Positions 43,743 to 53,608 of a stretch of 64,000 nt of DNA are shown here, piece after piece. Position 1 is the stretch's first letter. Each line of letters begins with the position of its first letter. The notes under the pieces are model-generated. The model was not told the origin of the DNA. It saw only the letters and a list, made by a program, of their open reading frames with translations, and did no database searches. Made by a program: the position numbers and the translations under genes. The DNA lies in the NCBI RefSeq assembly GCF_018919385.1, contig NZ_JAHLMF010000013.1, positions 62,001 to 126,000 on the forward strand, read 5' to 3'. Source of the DNA: Geomonas diazotrophica. Lineage in GTDB: Bacteria; Desulfobacterota; Desulfuromonadia; Geobacterales; Geobacteraceae.

Positions 43743-44187
43743 TAACTCATTAGAAGTACACGAGCGATCACATAAGGTTTGGACGCAAAAAAGGGGCAAA
43801 ATACCCAACCTACAATACCCCACACCCAACCAGTGTTATTTTACCCAGAGGATAACGCCCTATATTTATAAGGTGTTACACCCAAAAACTGTGTCAGTTA
43901 GCCCAAAAATCTGCCGAAGGCAAGGCGCCCCTCCCGTGATTGAAATCACAAAAAACACCCCCTATCGCACCGGGAAGAGGCCAATTCACCCACCCTGCAG
44001 GCGAGTTTTCCCCTCCCCCAGTCCCCGCCTCGTTGCCCCCAGTCGCCCGGAGGTGCACTGCCCCGCACCCCCTCTTGGTACGAGCATTGCTGCTGGTCGT
44101 TTCGCACCTGTTGTGCTATTTACGAGGGCGAAAGCGGGATGTTCCCATTCCCTGCAGATGGTCACGAACGTGGAAAAGGAGTACATG
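43743..44187. other. AT-richer intergenic region upstream of cytochrome
   Basis: The 616-bp gap between the cytochrome and the DUF2845 gene has its regulatory signals on the left. The remainder is AT-richer than its surroundings up to about 43960, then C-rich. Apart from the ACCCA array no gene, RNA or terminator is recognised. Confidence 0.5.
43803..43884 (-). promoter_or_regulatory. Array of TGGGT boxes upstream of the sigma-54 promoter
   Basis: On the minus strand GGTTGGGT occurs twice, exactly 21 nt apart (43803-43810 and 43824-43831). Further TGGGT copies lie at 43843-43847 and 43880-43884. They lie about 75-160 bp upstream of the -24 box, the usual place for enhancer-binding-protein sites. 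Confidence 0.5.
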
Positions 44188-44784
44188 ATGGGCAGTACCG
44201 CAAGTTGGGGAGTTTGGGCTGTTGGGATTGCAGCGATTTCTTTGTTGTTTGCCGCGACGGCCGGCGCTGCCGCCTGCAACGAGGAGGTCGTTATCGGGCA
44301 GACGCTGGCGGAAGTTGCCGCGATCTGCCCTCAGCCGACCTTGAAGGAGCACCGCGACCTTTGGGAGGAGCTGTTGGAGGGGAAGAAGAAAACACGGAGC
44401 GCCACGTCCTATGACCACTGGGTTTTCGATACCGGGCCGCAGGAATTCATGGTGAGCCTGATTTTCTTGAACGGGAAACTGGCCGAGTTGCGCAACCTGG
44501 GCTACGGCAGCATGCGCGACCCGATGATGCCGGAATGCCGCAACGGCGAGGGGCTGGCCTTGGGCGACACCATGGTCGATGCCTACCTGAAGTGCGGGGA
44601 GCCGTTGGCCCGCGAAAAGCGCGGCGACAAGGCAGTGGTGTCCGTGGAGGGAGAGGTGACACGACGGACCTCGATTGCCATCGAGGAATGGACCTATCGT
44701 TACGGCCCGGATCTGCCCGGATACACGATGCGCTTTGAAAATGGGGTGGCCGCGGAGATCCGCCCGCGTGAGTTCGGCAAATAG
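44188..44784 (+). CDS. DUF2845-family secreted protein
   Basis: The 198-residue product uses the ATG at 44188, 6 nt after AAAAGGAG; an ATG at 44185 is too close to it. A signal peptide (ISLLFAATAGAAA) leads to a mature domain with repeated units: CNEEVVIGQTLAEVAAICPQP and CRNGEGLALGDTMVDAYLKCGEP. The G-x-(T/S)-x2-(E/D)-(V/A) plus CGxP pattern is that of DUF2845. Each unit is followed by a strand such as EEWTYRYG. The function of the family is not known. It is convergent with comF, 17 nt apart. Confidence 0.82.
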   Translation: MGSTASWGVWAVGIAAISLLFAATAGAAACNEEVVIGQTLAEVAAICPQPTLKEHRDLWEELLEGKKKTRSATSYDHWVFDTGPQEFMVSLIFLNGKLAELRNLGYGSMRDPMMPECRNGEGLALGDTMVDAYLKCGEPLAREKRGDKAVVSVEGEVTRRTSIAIEEWTYRYGPDLPGYTMRFENGVAAEIRPREFGK

Positions 44785-44801
44785 CAACTGTGCGAGGTTG
44801 G

Positions 44802-45539
44802 CTAGTGAGGGATCCCGCGCGCGACCGTAACCGCCGCCACCGCGGCGACCTCCGCTTCGCGTAAAGCATCGACACAGGCCCCCAGCGTGCTCCCCGTGGT
44901 GAAGACGTCGTCAACCAGGAGCACGCGCTTTCCGGCCAGCGCTTTTGGCTCCCCCACCCCGAAGGCATCTTTCACATTGGTAACCCTGTCTCCGGCATCC
45001 AGTCCCGTCTGCGGCTCGGTCCAGCGTAACCGGCGCAGGTTCCCCACCACTTGCGGCACCTTTAGCTTCTTCCCGAGCACCTCGGCGAGGAGCTGCGACT
45101 GGTTGTAGCCGCGCTGCCTGAGCCTTTTGCGATGCAGCGGCACCGGTACGACGCAGTCCGCCCCGGCCTGCCTGAGGAACTGTTCCACCCTTTGAAAGGT
45201 CAGCACCCCTAAGGGATCCGCCAGGTGCATCTTACCGCCGTACTTGAAACGATGGATAAGGTCCTGGAGCGGACCTTCCAGGACGGCCGCAGAGCGGCAG
45301 GTATGGAAAGGGGGATGGGCAAGACAGGCACCGCAGAGATGGTCGCTGCCGCGGTCGGTGGCAAAGGGGGCCCCGCAGAGGGTGCACAAGGGGGATTCCA
45401 GGAAAGAGATTTTGCCGAGGCAACCGGCGCAGATGAGTGGCCGGGGCGGAACGCTGTCCGCCCCGGCGACGGGTATGGCCCCCTTGCAGGCATGGCACAA
45501 AGGGGGGAACAGCAGATCGAGCAGAGGGCGCAAGAACAT
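44802..45539 (-). CDS. comF: ComF-family phosphoribosyltransferase-like protein
   Basis: The 245-residue protein starts with zinc-ribbon cysteines (CHACKG, CAGC, CTLCGAPF, CGACL) at about 15-75. The phosphoribosyltransferase-like domain has DLIHRFKYGGKMHLADPLG, VVPVPLHRKRLRQRGYNQS and the PRPP loop VLLVDDVFTTGST. ComF/GntX proteins serve DNA uptake or DNA metabolism in some bacteria, but the reaction is not established. No other competence gene is in the window. Confidence 0.93.
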   Translation of the reverse strand: MFLRPLLDLLFPPLCHACKGAIPVAGADSVPPRPLICAGCLGKISFLESPLCTLCGAPFATDRGSDHLCGACLAHPPFHTCRSAAVLEGPLQDLIHRFKYGGKMHLADPLGVLTFQRVEQFLRQAGADCVVPVPLHRKRLRQRGYNQSQLLAEVLGKKLKVPQVVGNLRRLRWTEPQTGLDAGDRVTNVKDAFGVGEPKALAGKRVLLVDDVFTTGSTLGACVDALREAEVAAVAAVTVARGIPH

Positions 45540-45556
45540 GGCAACCCCATAAAATC

Positions 45557-45590
45557 CGTTCTACGTTCTATGTTCGACGTTCTACGTCTA
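45557..45590. repeat. 7-bp tandem repeat (CGTTCTA)n
   Basis: The units are CGTTCTA, CGTTCTA, TGTTCGA, CGTTCTA and a partial CGTCTA. They fill most of the gap between the LUD-protein gene and comF and run into the LUD stop codon. Confidence 0.7.
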
Positions 45591-46241
45591 AAGCCCCATG
45601 TCCTCGTTGACGACCAGGACCTTGATGTCGGTGTTCCTCGGCTTCTTCTCGATGATGGTGGTCACACGGCAGATGCGCTGCGGGGAGTTGCAGTCGGAGC
45701 AGAAGCCGGTGGTGGTGCACGGGGTGGAGAGGTTCAGCCTCTTGGCGTTGGGCGGCGAAGCGTAGGTCCTGATGCGCTGCACGGCGTCGTCGATGCTGCC
45801 GTCCACCAGCTTGTTCCGCCCCACCACCACGATCACCTTCTGCGGACCGAAGAACATCGCCGCGGCACGGTTGCCGTTGCCGTCGATGTTGACCAGGACG
45901 CCGGAGAGGGTGACCGCGTTGCTCCCGGTCAGAAAAAGATCGCAGGTAAGCTGCCGCCTGGTGATGGCCAGCTTCTCCTCGGGAGAAAGACCGGGGAGCC
46001 CATGGTTCAAGATCTCCTTCCCCATCCCCTTCAGCTTGTCGGAAAGTTTCAGGTCCGCGATCGAAAGAGAGCCGCCGAAGCCGACGCTGTGAGCCCCCGT
46101 CGCCTCGTTCACGATGTAGTGGAACACCTCTTCGCCGTCATGACAGTAGAGGGCGTCGAAGCCGTTCTTCTTCAGGTTCTCCACCGCTTTTTGGCATTTG
46201 TGGGCATAGGCCCAGTCGTTCAACTCTTCAGTGTTGCTCAT
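45588..46241 (-). CDS. LUD-domain protein (lactate-utilisation LutC/YkgG-like)
   Basis: The 217-residue protein has the LUD fold marks: GAHSVGFGGSLSIADLKLSD, LFLTGSNAVTLSGVLVNIDG, GNRAAAMFFGPQKVIVVVG and NKLVDGSIDDAVQRIRTYAS. A cysteine group, PCTTTGFCSDCNSPQRICRV, follows and could bind metal or an Fe-S cluster. LutC-type proteins belong to lactate dehydrogenase complexes, but no lutA or lutB lies here, so a stand-alone LUD role is more likely. CGGAGG precedes the ATG. It is upstream of comF on the same strand. Confidence 0.88.
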   Translation of the reverse strand: MSNTEELNDWAYAHKCQKAVENLKKNGFDALYCHDGEEVFHYIVNEATGAHSVGFGGSLSIADLKLSDKLKGMGKEILNHGLPGLSPEEKLAITRRQLTCDLFLTGSNAVTLSGVLVNIDGNGNRAAAMFFGPQKVIVVVGRNKLVDGSIDDAVQRIRTYASPPNAKRLNLSTPCTTTGFCSDCNSPQRICRVTTIIEKKPRNTDIKVLVVNEDMGL

Positions 46242-46369
46242 TACAGCCTCCGTTTAACAATTGACTGCGTCCGGCTAAACGCTCCAGCCCTGCCATTTTT
46301 TCCCAGCAACGGTGCATCACTCATCCGCCCCTGCGGGGCACTTCCCCCGGAGGGAGAAGGCAACATTTA

Positions 46370-46404
46370 CCCCTCACCCTATGGGAGAGGGGGAGGGGTG
46401 AGGG
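46370..46404 (-). other. Inverted repeat after the flavodoxin-family gene
   Basis: CCCCTCACCC (46370-46379) pairs with GGGGTGAGGG (46395-46404). It lies 7 nt past the stop of the minus-strand gene. No T-run follows; this looks like a REP-type element acting as a transcript end. The gap from 46242 shows nothing else. Confidence 0.5.
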
Positions 46405-46410
46405 CCCCGA

Positions 46411-47073
46411 CTACCTTTGCGCCAGGTACTCCTTCTCGTAAGGCCAGCACTCGCCCATGAAGCCGATCAGGTGGCTCATGCGCTCCTTGAACCCGAGGCG
46501 GAACGGGTCCTGCTCCGGGAAGGAACGCTTCTCCCGCACGCTGTCGCAAAGGTCCTTGCCCAGGGCGCGGGCCTTCTGGAACAGCGCCTCCTGGTCCGGG
46601 AACTGGCGCGGCCCCGCACCGGGGGAGCCGATGCTCCCGACGTTCTGGGCTCCCATGGCGTTGACGATGCGCTGCATGTATTCCAGCGGTTCTTCGTCGC
46701 CGCCACCGCCGGAGGTTTCGACCAGCGCCGAGTACTTCCCTTCCAGCGCGGTGAGGTGAATGAGGCCGTTGCAGCGGTCCAGGAATGCCTTCAACTGGGC
46801 CGTGATGCTCAAAAGGTAGTTGGGGGTCGCGAGGATGAAAGCGTCGGCGGCCAGCAGCTTGTCCTTGATGGTTTCGTACTCGTCCTTCACCGGGCAGATG
46901 CCCACCTTGTGACAGGCGTCGCAGGCAAGGCACGGCTTGATCGGCGTCTCGGAAAGCGAGACGATCTCGATGTCGGCGCCCGCCTGCACCGCTCCCGCCA
47001 GCACCTCTTCCAAAAGGCGTCCCGTGGTGCCGTTCATGCCGCGGGGGCTGCCGTTAATTGCAACAATCTTCAT
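46411..47073 (-). CDS. NAD(P)H-dependent FMN reductase / flavodoxin-fold protein
   Basis: The 220-residue protein starts MKIVAINGSPRGMNGTTGRL, the FMN-phosphate loop of NADPH-dependent FMN reductases. CLACDACHKVGICPVKDEYE is a cysteine-bearing loop typical of the iron-sulfur-flavoprotein-like/multimeric flavodoxin subgroup. ATPNYLLSITAQLKAFLDRC is the second flavin loop. It probably reduces quinone or another acceptor in the cytoplasm. AAAGGAGAG precedes the ATG. Gene neighbours give no clear pathway. Confidence 0.88.
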   Translation of the reverse strand: MKIVAINGSPRGMNGTTGRLLEEVLAGAVQAGADIEIVSLSETPIKPCLACDACHKVGICPVKDEYETIKDKLLAADAFILATPNYLLSITAQLKAFLDRCNGLIHLTALEGKYSALVETSGGGGDEEPLEYMQRIVNAMGAQNVGSIGSPGAGPRQFPDQEALFQKARALGKDLCDSVREKRSFPEQDPFRLGFKERMSHLIGFMGECWPYEKEYLAQR

Positions 47074-47138
47074 GGGGTCTCTCCTTTCTTTTCAGTCGGA
47101 CCATCGGGCACGTCGGACGGGAAACAAGCGCGTCCAAG

Positions 47139-48677
47139 CTAACCTGCCAGCAAACTCTTCCCGGTCATCTCCGGCGGCTGCGGCAGCCCGAGCAGCTCCA
47201 GCATGGTGGGGGCCAAGTCGGCGAGGACACCGGTCCTCAGCTTGACACCCTTCCTGGTGTCGTCCACCAGCACCACCGGCGCCATGTCGCAGGTGTGCGC
47301 CGTGTGCGGTCCCCCCTGCTCGTCCTGCATCATCTCGGCGTTGCCGTGGTCGGCGGTGATGATGGTGATGCCGCCTTTCGCTCGCACCTTCTCCACCAGC
47401 TTGCCCACGCATTCGTCCACAGCCTCCACCGCCTTCACCGCGGCCGAGAAGATGCCGGTATGGCCGACCATGTCGGCATTGGCGAAGTTGAGGATGATGA
47501 CGTCGTACCTGTCCTCGTCCAGCCGCTTCATGAGTTCCTCGGTGACCGGGTAGGCGCTCATCTCCGGCTTCTGGTCGTAGGTGGCGACCTCCTTGGGAGA
47601 CGGGATCAGGGCGCGGTCCTCACCCGGGAACGCCTCCTCCCTGCCACCGTTGAAGAAGAAGGTGACGTGGGCGTACTTCTCGGTCTCCGCTATCCTCAGC
47701 TGGGTGAGGCCCGCGTTGCTGATCACTTCGGGGAAGATGTTCACCAGGTCCTCGGGACCGAAGGCGATGGGAAGCCCGAAGGTTTCGTCGTAAGAGGTCA
47801 TGCAGACGTAGGAGGCAAGCTTGGGCCAGATCTCGCGCGGGAAGCCGTTGAACTGCGGATCGGTGAAGGCGCGGGTGATCTCGCGGGCACGGTCGGAGCG
47901 GAAGTTGAAGAAGATGAAACCGTCGCCGTCAGAGACTCGACCCACCGGGACACCCCCGGCCATGATCACGCTCGGCAGGACAAATTCATCGGTCACACCG
48001 TCGGCATAGCTCTGCTTGATGGCGGCTTCCGCGCTGGCGTAAGGATTCCCTTCGCCCAGAACCATGGCGCGGTAGGCCTTTTCTACGCGGTCCCAACGGT
48101 TGTCGCGGTCCATGGCGTAGTAGCGGCCGATCACCGTGGCGATCTTGCCGAAGCCGAGCCGGGCGATTTCCCCTTCCAGGCGCTCAAGGTAGTCGGCGCC
48201 GCTCTGCGGCGGGGTGTCGCGGCCGTCCATGAGGCAGTGCACGAACACCTCTGAAACTCCCTGCCGCTTGGCCATCTCGATCAGCGCGTAGAGGTGGGTA
48301 TCGTGTGAGTGGACGCCGCCGTCGGAGAGAAGACCTGCCAGGTGCAGCCTGCCGCTTCCCGCCTTCGCCCTGGCCATGCAGTCGAGCAGCGCGGCATTGG
48401 TGAAGAAATCGCCGTCATCGATCGACTTGCTGATCCTGGTCAGGTCCTGGTAGACCACGCGACCGGCGCCTATGTTGGTGTGACCGACTTCGGAGTTGCC
48501 CATCTGGCCGGAGGGAAGGCCGACCGCGAGGCCGGAGCCGTCGATCTGGCCGGAGGGGTACTCGGCGGAGAGCCGGTTCATGTTGGGCGTCTTTGCCTGG
48601 GCGACGGCGTTGGCTTCCTGTTCGGGGTTGATCCCCCAGCCGTCGAGGATCATCAAGAGCAGAGGCTTTTTAGGCAT
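47139..48677 (-). CDS. gpmI: GpmI, cofactor-independent phosphoglycerate mutase
   Basis: The 512-residue protein is full length for the family. [13 protein letters not shown] holds the first metal ligand, and [20 protein letters not shown] has the catalytic serine. [28 protein letters not shown], and the C-terminal [10 protein letters not shown] supply further substrate and manganese ligands. It interconverts 3- and 2-phosphoglycerate in glycolysis and gluconeogenesis. It follows rlmH but a terminator-like hairpin lies between them. GGGAGAAA precedes the ATG. Confidence 0.97.
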   Translation of the reverse strand: MPKKPLLLMILDGWGINPEQEANAVAQAKTPNMNRLSAEYPSGQIDGSGLAVGLPSGQMGNSEVGHTNIGAGRVVYQDLTRISKSIDDGDFFTNAALLDCMARAKAGSGRLHLAGLLSDGGVHSHDTHLYALIEMAKRQGVSEVFVHCLMDGRDTPPQSGADYLERLEGEIARLGFGKIATVIGRYYAMDRDNRWDRVEKAYRAMVLGEGNPYASAEAAIKQSYADGVTDEFVLPSVIMAGGVPVGRVSDGDGFIFFNFRSDRAREITRAFTDPQFNGFPREIWPKLASYVCMTSYDETFGLPIAFGPEDLVNIFPEVISNAGLTQLRIAETEKYAHVTFFFNGGREEAFPGEDRALIPSPKEVATYDQKPEMSAYPVTEELMKRLDEDRYDVIILNFANADMVGHTGIFSAAVKAVEAVDECVGKLVEKVRAKGGITIITADHGNAEMMQDEQGGPHTAHTCDMAPVVLVDDTRKGVKLRTGVLADLAPTMLELLGLPQPPEMTGKSLLAG

Positions 48678-48710
48678 GGCATTTCTCCCTCATTAGAGTT
48701 ATTAGATCCA

Positions 48711-48741
48711 ATTAAAAAAGGTGAAGCAGAACGTCTTCACC
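48711..48741 (-). terminator. Terminator between rlmH and gpmI
   Basis: GGTGAAG / CTTCACC with A/T flanks gives a bidirectional-looking hairpin, and TTTTTT follows on the minus strand. It lies 21 nt past the rlmH stop and only 33 nt before the gpmI ATG. Confidence 0.85.
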
Positions 48742-48761
48742 TTTAAAAAAAGCAGTTACCC

Positions 48762-49226
48762 TTACTCATGATGATACGGCTCACCGTTAATGATGGTGAA
48801 GCCGCGGTAGATCTGCTCCAGCAGGAAGACCCTCACCATCTGGTGGGTGAGCGTCATTCGGGAGAGCGATACGGTCTTGAAAGCCTGGGCCCGGAAACTG
48901 TCGGTGAAGCCGTAGGCCCCACCGATGGCGAAGACCAGGTCCTGGGTCCCCTGGTCGCGGTTTTTGGACAGGAAGGAGGCGAGTTCCGGGGAGCTCATCT
49001 GCTCCCCTCTCTCGTCCAGGAGCACCAGCTTCCCCCCCTTGGGGATCAGCTTCGCGAGGCGCTCGCATTCCCGCTCCCGCATGGTAGCGGCCTGCGCCCC
49101 CTTTTCCTCGCGGGCCTCGAGGATCTCCAGCGGTGCGTACCGCCTCACTCTCCCCGCGTACTCTTCGATGCCGGTGCGGACCCAGCTCTCCTGGGTCTTG
49201 CCGACCCAAAGGAGCTTCAGTCTCAT
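48762..49226 (-). CDS. rlmH: RlmH, 23S rRNA pseudouridine-1915 N3-methyltransferase
   Basis: The 154-residue SPOUT methyltransferase starts MRLKLLWVGKTQESWVRTGI. The knot region has LVLLDERGEQMSS, LVFAIGGAYGF and LSRMTLTHQMVRVFLLEQIY, which bind SAM and the rRNA helix. It modifies the ribosome at helix 69. It overlaps the rsfS stop by 4 nt (ATGA), and the pairing nadD-rsfS-rlmH is common. Confidence 0.97.
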   Translation of the reverse strand: MRLKLLWVGKTQESWVRTGIEEYAGRVRRYAPLEILEAREEKGAQAATMRERECERLAKLIPKGGKLVLLDERGEQMSSPELASFLSKNRDQGTQDLVFAIGGAYGFTDSFRAQAFKTVSLSRMTLTHQMVRVFLLEQIYRGFTIINGEPYHHE

Positions 49227-49612
49227 TTCTCTTTATGCTCCCAGAGGTATTCCTCGGGGATCTCGATCTGGGGAGCCCGGCTCCAGAGCTCGTCCAGGTT
49301 GTAGATCTTGCGCACCTCTTCCTGGAACAGGTGCACGATCACGTCGCCGAAGTCGACCACGACCCAGCGCCCCTCGTCGTACCCCTCGGTGTCGATGGCC
49401 ATGTCGATCGGCTTGAGCCCCTGCTTGACCGAGTCGGCCATGGCCTGCACCTGGCGATCGGAGCGCCCGGTGGCGAGCACCAGGTAGTCGGCGATGCTGG
49501 AGATGTTCTTGATTTCGAGCACCTTGACGTCGAGCGCCTTCTTGTCCAGGGCGAAAGCCGCACACTTCACGGCGCGTTCAACGGCCGGTATCATTACTTC
49601 TTTATCTTGCAT
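49223..49612 (-). CDS. rsfS: RsfS, ribosomal silencing factor
   Basis: The 129-residue product starts at the ATG at 49612. The core has DVKVLEIKNISSIADYLVLA, TGRSDRQVQAMADSVKQGL, and RWVVVDFGDVIVHLFQEEVR, the RsfS/Iojap signature. It binds ribosomal protein L14 and blocks subunit joining when cells starve. It overlaps nadD by 11 nt and rlmH by 4 nt, so the three are coupled. Confidence 0.97.
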   Translation of the reverse strand: MQDKEVMIPAVERAVKCAAFALDKKALDVKVLEIKNISSIADYLVLATGRSDRQVQAMADSVKQGLKPIDMAIDTEGYDEGRWVVVDFGDVIVHLFQEEVRKIYNLDELWSRAPQIEIPEEYLWEHKEK

Positions 49613-50252
49613 CAACGTATAACCCTTGTTCCTTTATGTAGTGTTCGACGGCCTCGGGAAGGAGGTACCTGATCGAACGGCCGGCTTTGACCAGCTGCCG
49701 GATATGGCTTGACGAGATATCGAGCAGCACCCCGTCCAGCGCGTAGACACAGTGGCCCGAACTGTGGTTCAGGCGTTTAGCCGCCGAATCATAGCAGAAC
49801 TCCCCACTTATGGCAACAGGGAGGGCCTGGGCGAGACTGGCGATGGTGGAACCGGGACGCTGCACGCTGACGATGTTGCACAGGGTGAAGATGGCCTCGT
49901 ACTGGTGCCAGGTGGAGATGTCGTTGAACGAGTCGGCCCCCACGATGAAGAAGAGCTCGTCCTCCGGGCGCTCCGCGTGCAACTGGCGCAGCGTGTCCAC
50001 CGAGTAGGAGCGCCCTCCGCGCACCGCCTCCATGTCCGAGACCTCGAAGCAGGGGTTTCCGGCGACCGCCAGCCGCACCATCTCCAGGCGACTGGCGAAG
50101 GAGAGCTCCCCCACCTGCGGCTTGTGCGGCGGCGTGGCAGCCGGGATGAAGACGACCCGGTCCAGTTGGAACAGGTCGCGCGCCTCCTCGGCGATGCGCA
50201 GGTGCGCGTTATGGATGGGGTTGAAGGTCCCCCCCAGAATCCCCGTTTTCAT
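49602..50252 (-). CDS. nadD: NadD, nicotinate-nucleotide adenylyltransferase
   Basis: The 216-residue product starts at the ATG at 50252 (MKTGILGG); the longer frame to 50285 adds 11 residues that do not fit the family. GILGGTFNPIHNAHLRIAEE has the T/HxGH-type nucleotidyl-transfer motif, and SSSHIRQLVKAGRSIRYLLP the C-terminal SxxxxR-type site. It joins ATP and nicotinate mononucleotide in NAD synthesis. It is separated from proA by 134 bp containing repeat-like sequence. Confidence 0.96.
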   Translation of the reverse strand: MKTGILGGTFNPIHNAHLRIAEEARDLFQLDRVVFIPAATPPHKPQVGELSFASRLEMVRLAVAGNPCFEVSDMEAVRGGRSYSVDTLRQLHAERPEDELFFIVGADSFNDISTWHQYEAIFTLCNIVSVQRPGSTIASLAQALPVAISGEFCYDSAAKRLNHSSGHCVYALDGVLLDISSSHIRQLVKAGRSIRYLLPEAVEHYIKEQGLYVDAR

Positions 50253-50285
50253 TATTGTCCCGGCTCCGGTGTGAACGAAGACCAA

Positions 50286-50386
50286 ATCCTTAACGCAAAG
50301 TCGCCCAGGCGCAGAGGCGCAAGGATTTAAAGATAACTTCCTTTGGTTCTCGCCGTCGCGGCTTTGCGACCTTGCGTCGAACGCTT
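50286..50386. repeat. Intergenic repeat-like element between proA and nadD
   Basis: The stretch begins near AACGCAAAGTCGCCCAGGCG and contains CGCAAGG paired with CCTTGCG, and CGCAAAGTCGC near GCGGCTTTGCGAC. It has the look of a dispersed intergenic repeat; no gene or promoter was recognised in it. Confidence 0.45.
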
Positions 50387-51643
<1,257 letters not shown>

Positions 51644-51671
51644 GTGTACCTCCGTAAAACCCCTAAGGCAA

Positions 51672-51775
51672 TTAACAGGGATAAAAGGGATAAAAGGGAT
51701 AAAGCGGCAAGACGACTGAGAACCCGTAATTCATTCTTTGGGTTTTATCCCCTGTATCCCTTTTATCCCTGTTAA
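51672..51775. repeat. 32-bp near-perfect inverted repeat with GGGATAAAA units
   Basis: The left arm (51672-51703) starts TTAACAGGGATAAAAGGGAT. The right arm (51744-51775) is its reverse complement with 2 mismatches in 32. The arms are built of GGGATAAAA tandem units and have a 40-nt spacer. It stands between proB and proA. Confidence 0.8.
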
Positions 51776-51783
51776 ACGTGTTT

Positions 51784-52905
51784 TTATAACAGAACGAGAT
51801 TATCCCGGTGAATGACGTCGTCGCCGTAGCGGAAACCGAGGATCTGCTCGATCTCGGCGCTCTTGTGGCGGCTGATCTTCTCGATCTCCTGGCTGGAGTA
51901 GTCCACTATGCCGCGCGCGAACTCGACCCCCTCCGGGTCCACGACCCTGACGCAGGCCCCGCGGTCGAAACGCCCCTCCACCTTGGCGATCCCCGAGGGG
52001 AGCAGGCTCTTGCCATGGGTGGCAAGCGCGCCGCGCGCGCCGGCATCCACCACGAGGCTCCCCGCGGGCTTTATGGTGAAAGCGATCCAGTGCTTGCGCC
52101 GGTTCAGCGACTCTCCGGCCGGCAGGAACAGGGTCCCGAGCAGTTCCCCGTTCATGACCCGGGCGAGGTTTCCCTCCCCTTTGCCGGCGAAGATGATCGC
52201 GGCGACGCCGGACTTGACCACCTTCTTGGCCGCGGCAAGCTTGGTCGCCATGCCGCCGGTGCCGACGTTGGTTCCGCTCCCCCCGGCGCCACGCTCCATT
52301 TCGCGGGTCACCGCGCCCACTTGGTGGATCAGGGTGGCACCCGGGTCGGTGCGCGGGTCGGCGGTGTAGAGGCCGTCGATGTCGGTCATGATCAGCAGCA
52401 ACTGCGCCTCGACCAGGTTGGTGACCAGGGCGGAAAGGTTGTCGTTGTCCCCGAACTTCAGCTCGTCGACCACGACGGTGTCGTTCTCGTTGATGACCGG
52501 GACGATGCCGCAGGAGAGCAGCGTGTCGAGCGTGCCGCGGGCGTTCTGGAAACGGCGCCGGTTGGCGAGGTCGTCGCGGGTCAGGAGGATCTGGGCCACC
52601 TTGAGATCGTAGTCGGAGAATGCTTCCTCGTAGGCCCGCATCAGGCGCGACTGGCCGATCGCGGCGGCCGCCTGCTTCTGCGGCAGGGTCCGCGGCCGGT
52701 CCGGCAGGCCGAGCGCCTGGCGACCGGCAGCCACGGCCCCGGAGGAGACCACGACCACCTCGACCCCCTTCGCGCGCAGCCCGGCGATCTGCGAGGCGAG
52801 CCCGTCCAGGAAAGCCGGGTCGATGCCGTTATCCTCGCAGGTCAGGACGCCGGAGCCGATCTTCACCACGATTCTCTTTACCTTCTTGAGCAGTTCTTTA
52901 CGCAT
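51784..52905 (-). CDS. proB: ProB, glutamate 5-kinase
   Basis: The 373-residue protein has an amino-acid-kinase domain: [56 protein letters not shown] and [19 protein letters not shown]. The C-terminal PUA domain (about 280-373) has [20 protein letters not shown]. It phosphorylates glutamate and is usually inhibited by proline. Its start is 148 bp from a divergent gene. Confidence 0.97.
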   Translation of the reverse strand: MRKELLKKVKRIVVKIGSGVLTCEDNGIDPAFLDGLASQIAGLRAKGVEVVVVSSGAVAAGRQALGLPDRPRTLPQKQAAAAIGQSRLMRAYEEAFSDYDLKVAQILLTRDDLANRRRFQNARGTLDTLLSCGIVPVINENDTVVVDELKFGDNDNLSALVTNLVEAQLLLIMTDIDGLYTADPRTDPGATLIHQVGAVTREMERGAGGSGTNVGTGGMATKLAAAKKVVKSGVAAIIFAGKGEGNLARVMNGELLGTLFLPAGESLNRRKHWIAFTIKPAGSLVVDAGARGALATHGKSLLPSGIAKVEGRFDRGACVRVVDPEGVEFARGIVDYSSQEIEKISRHKSAEIEQILGFRYGDDVIHRDNLVLL

Positions 52906-53001
52906 GCCGCATTCCGCCGATAATGTTTAGTAAAGGCAAGGATACTAACACGTTTCCCTACCCGTGGCAATTTTCTTAAGAACCGGGAGGGCTCAAACTC
53001 A

Positions 53002-53030
53002 TTGACAAAGCCGGGTGCGGACTTTAGACT
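53002..53030 (+). promoter_or_regulatory. Sigma-70 promoter of the DUF2062 gene
   Basis: TTGACA (53002-53007) and TAGACT (53025-53030) are 17 nt apart. The predicted start point is about 17 nt before the TTG start codon, with GAGGTGA between. Confidence 0.75.
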
Positions 53031-53053
53031 GAGCCCCTATTTCGAGGTGACTG

Positions 53054-53539
53054 TTGCTGAACAAAGAGCACTGGAAAAAAAGAATCTACAGCATCCTGTC
53101 GCTGGACAGCCATCCAGGGCACATCGCCGCCGGATTCGCAGTCGGCGTCTTCATAAGCTTCACCCCGTTCTTCGGCCTCCACACTCCCCTCGCCATCGCA
53201 GCAGCTTTTCTCCTGAGACTCAACAAACTGACCTGCATCACCGGGGCCTGGGTCAACACCCCGATCACCGTGGTCCCCATCCTCGGGGTGAGCTACAAGC
53301 TCGGCGCCTTCTTGCGCGGACGCCCCATCAAGGACCTCCCCATATCGGGCGGGCTTGAGTGGCACAACCTGGAGCGCTACGCCAAGTCCCTGATCCTCGG
53401 CTCCTCGATCCTCGGTTTCTTCGCCGCTATCATCGCCTACTTCCTCTGCTACTACCTCGTCGTCCGCTTCCGCGCCAAGGACGCCGCCCAGGCCGAGCTC
53501 GCCAAGGAGATGACCGAGGTGGGCGAAGAGTTGGAGTAG
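53054..53539 (+). CDS. DUF2062 membrane protein
   Basis: The 161-residue protein has GHIAAGFAVGVFISFTPFFG followed by LHTPLAIAAAFLLRLNKL and GAWVNTPITVVPI, the DUF2062 pattern. Membrane segments lie at about 25-55, 60-80 and 110-140. The start is TTG at 53054 after GAGGTGA; no ATG fits. The family is often found near glycosyltransferases but its role is unknown. It is convergent with the PiT transporter gene. Confidence 0.9.
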   Translation: MLNKEHWKKRIYSILSLDSHPGHIAAGFAVGVFISFTPFFGLHTPLAIAAAFLLRLNKLTCITGAWVNTPITVVPILGVSYKLGAFLRGRPIKDLPISGGLEWHNLERYAKSLILGSSILGFFAAIIAYFLCYYLVVRFRAKDAAQAELAKEMTEVGEELE

Positions 53540-53545
53540 CCCTCC

Positions 53546-53581
53546 AAAAAAAATCGGGAGCAGTCCGCAGACCGCCCCCGA
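53546..53581 (-). terminator. Terminator of the PiT transporter gene
   Basis: A GC-rich hairpin (CGGGGGCGGTCTGC opening on the minus strand, closing CGGACTGCTCCCG) is followed by eight T. It lies 27 nt past the transporter stop and just after the DUF2062 stop. Confidence 0.85.
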
Positions 53582-53608
53582 CCTCTCTTCACGATGTCTC
53601 CCCCCCGG

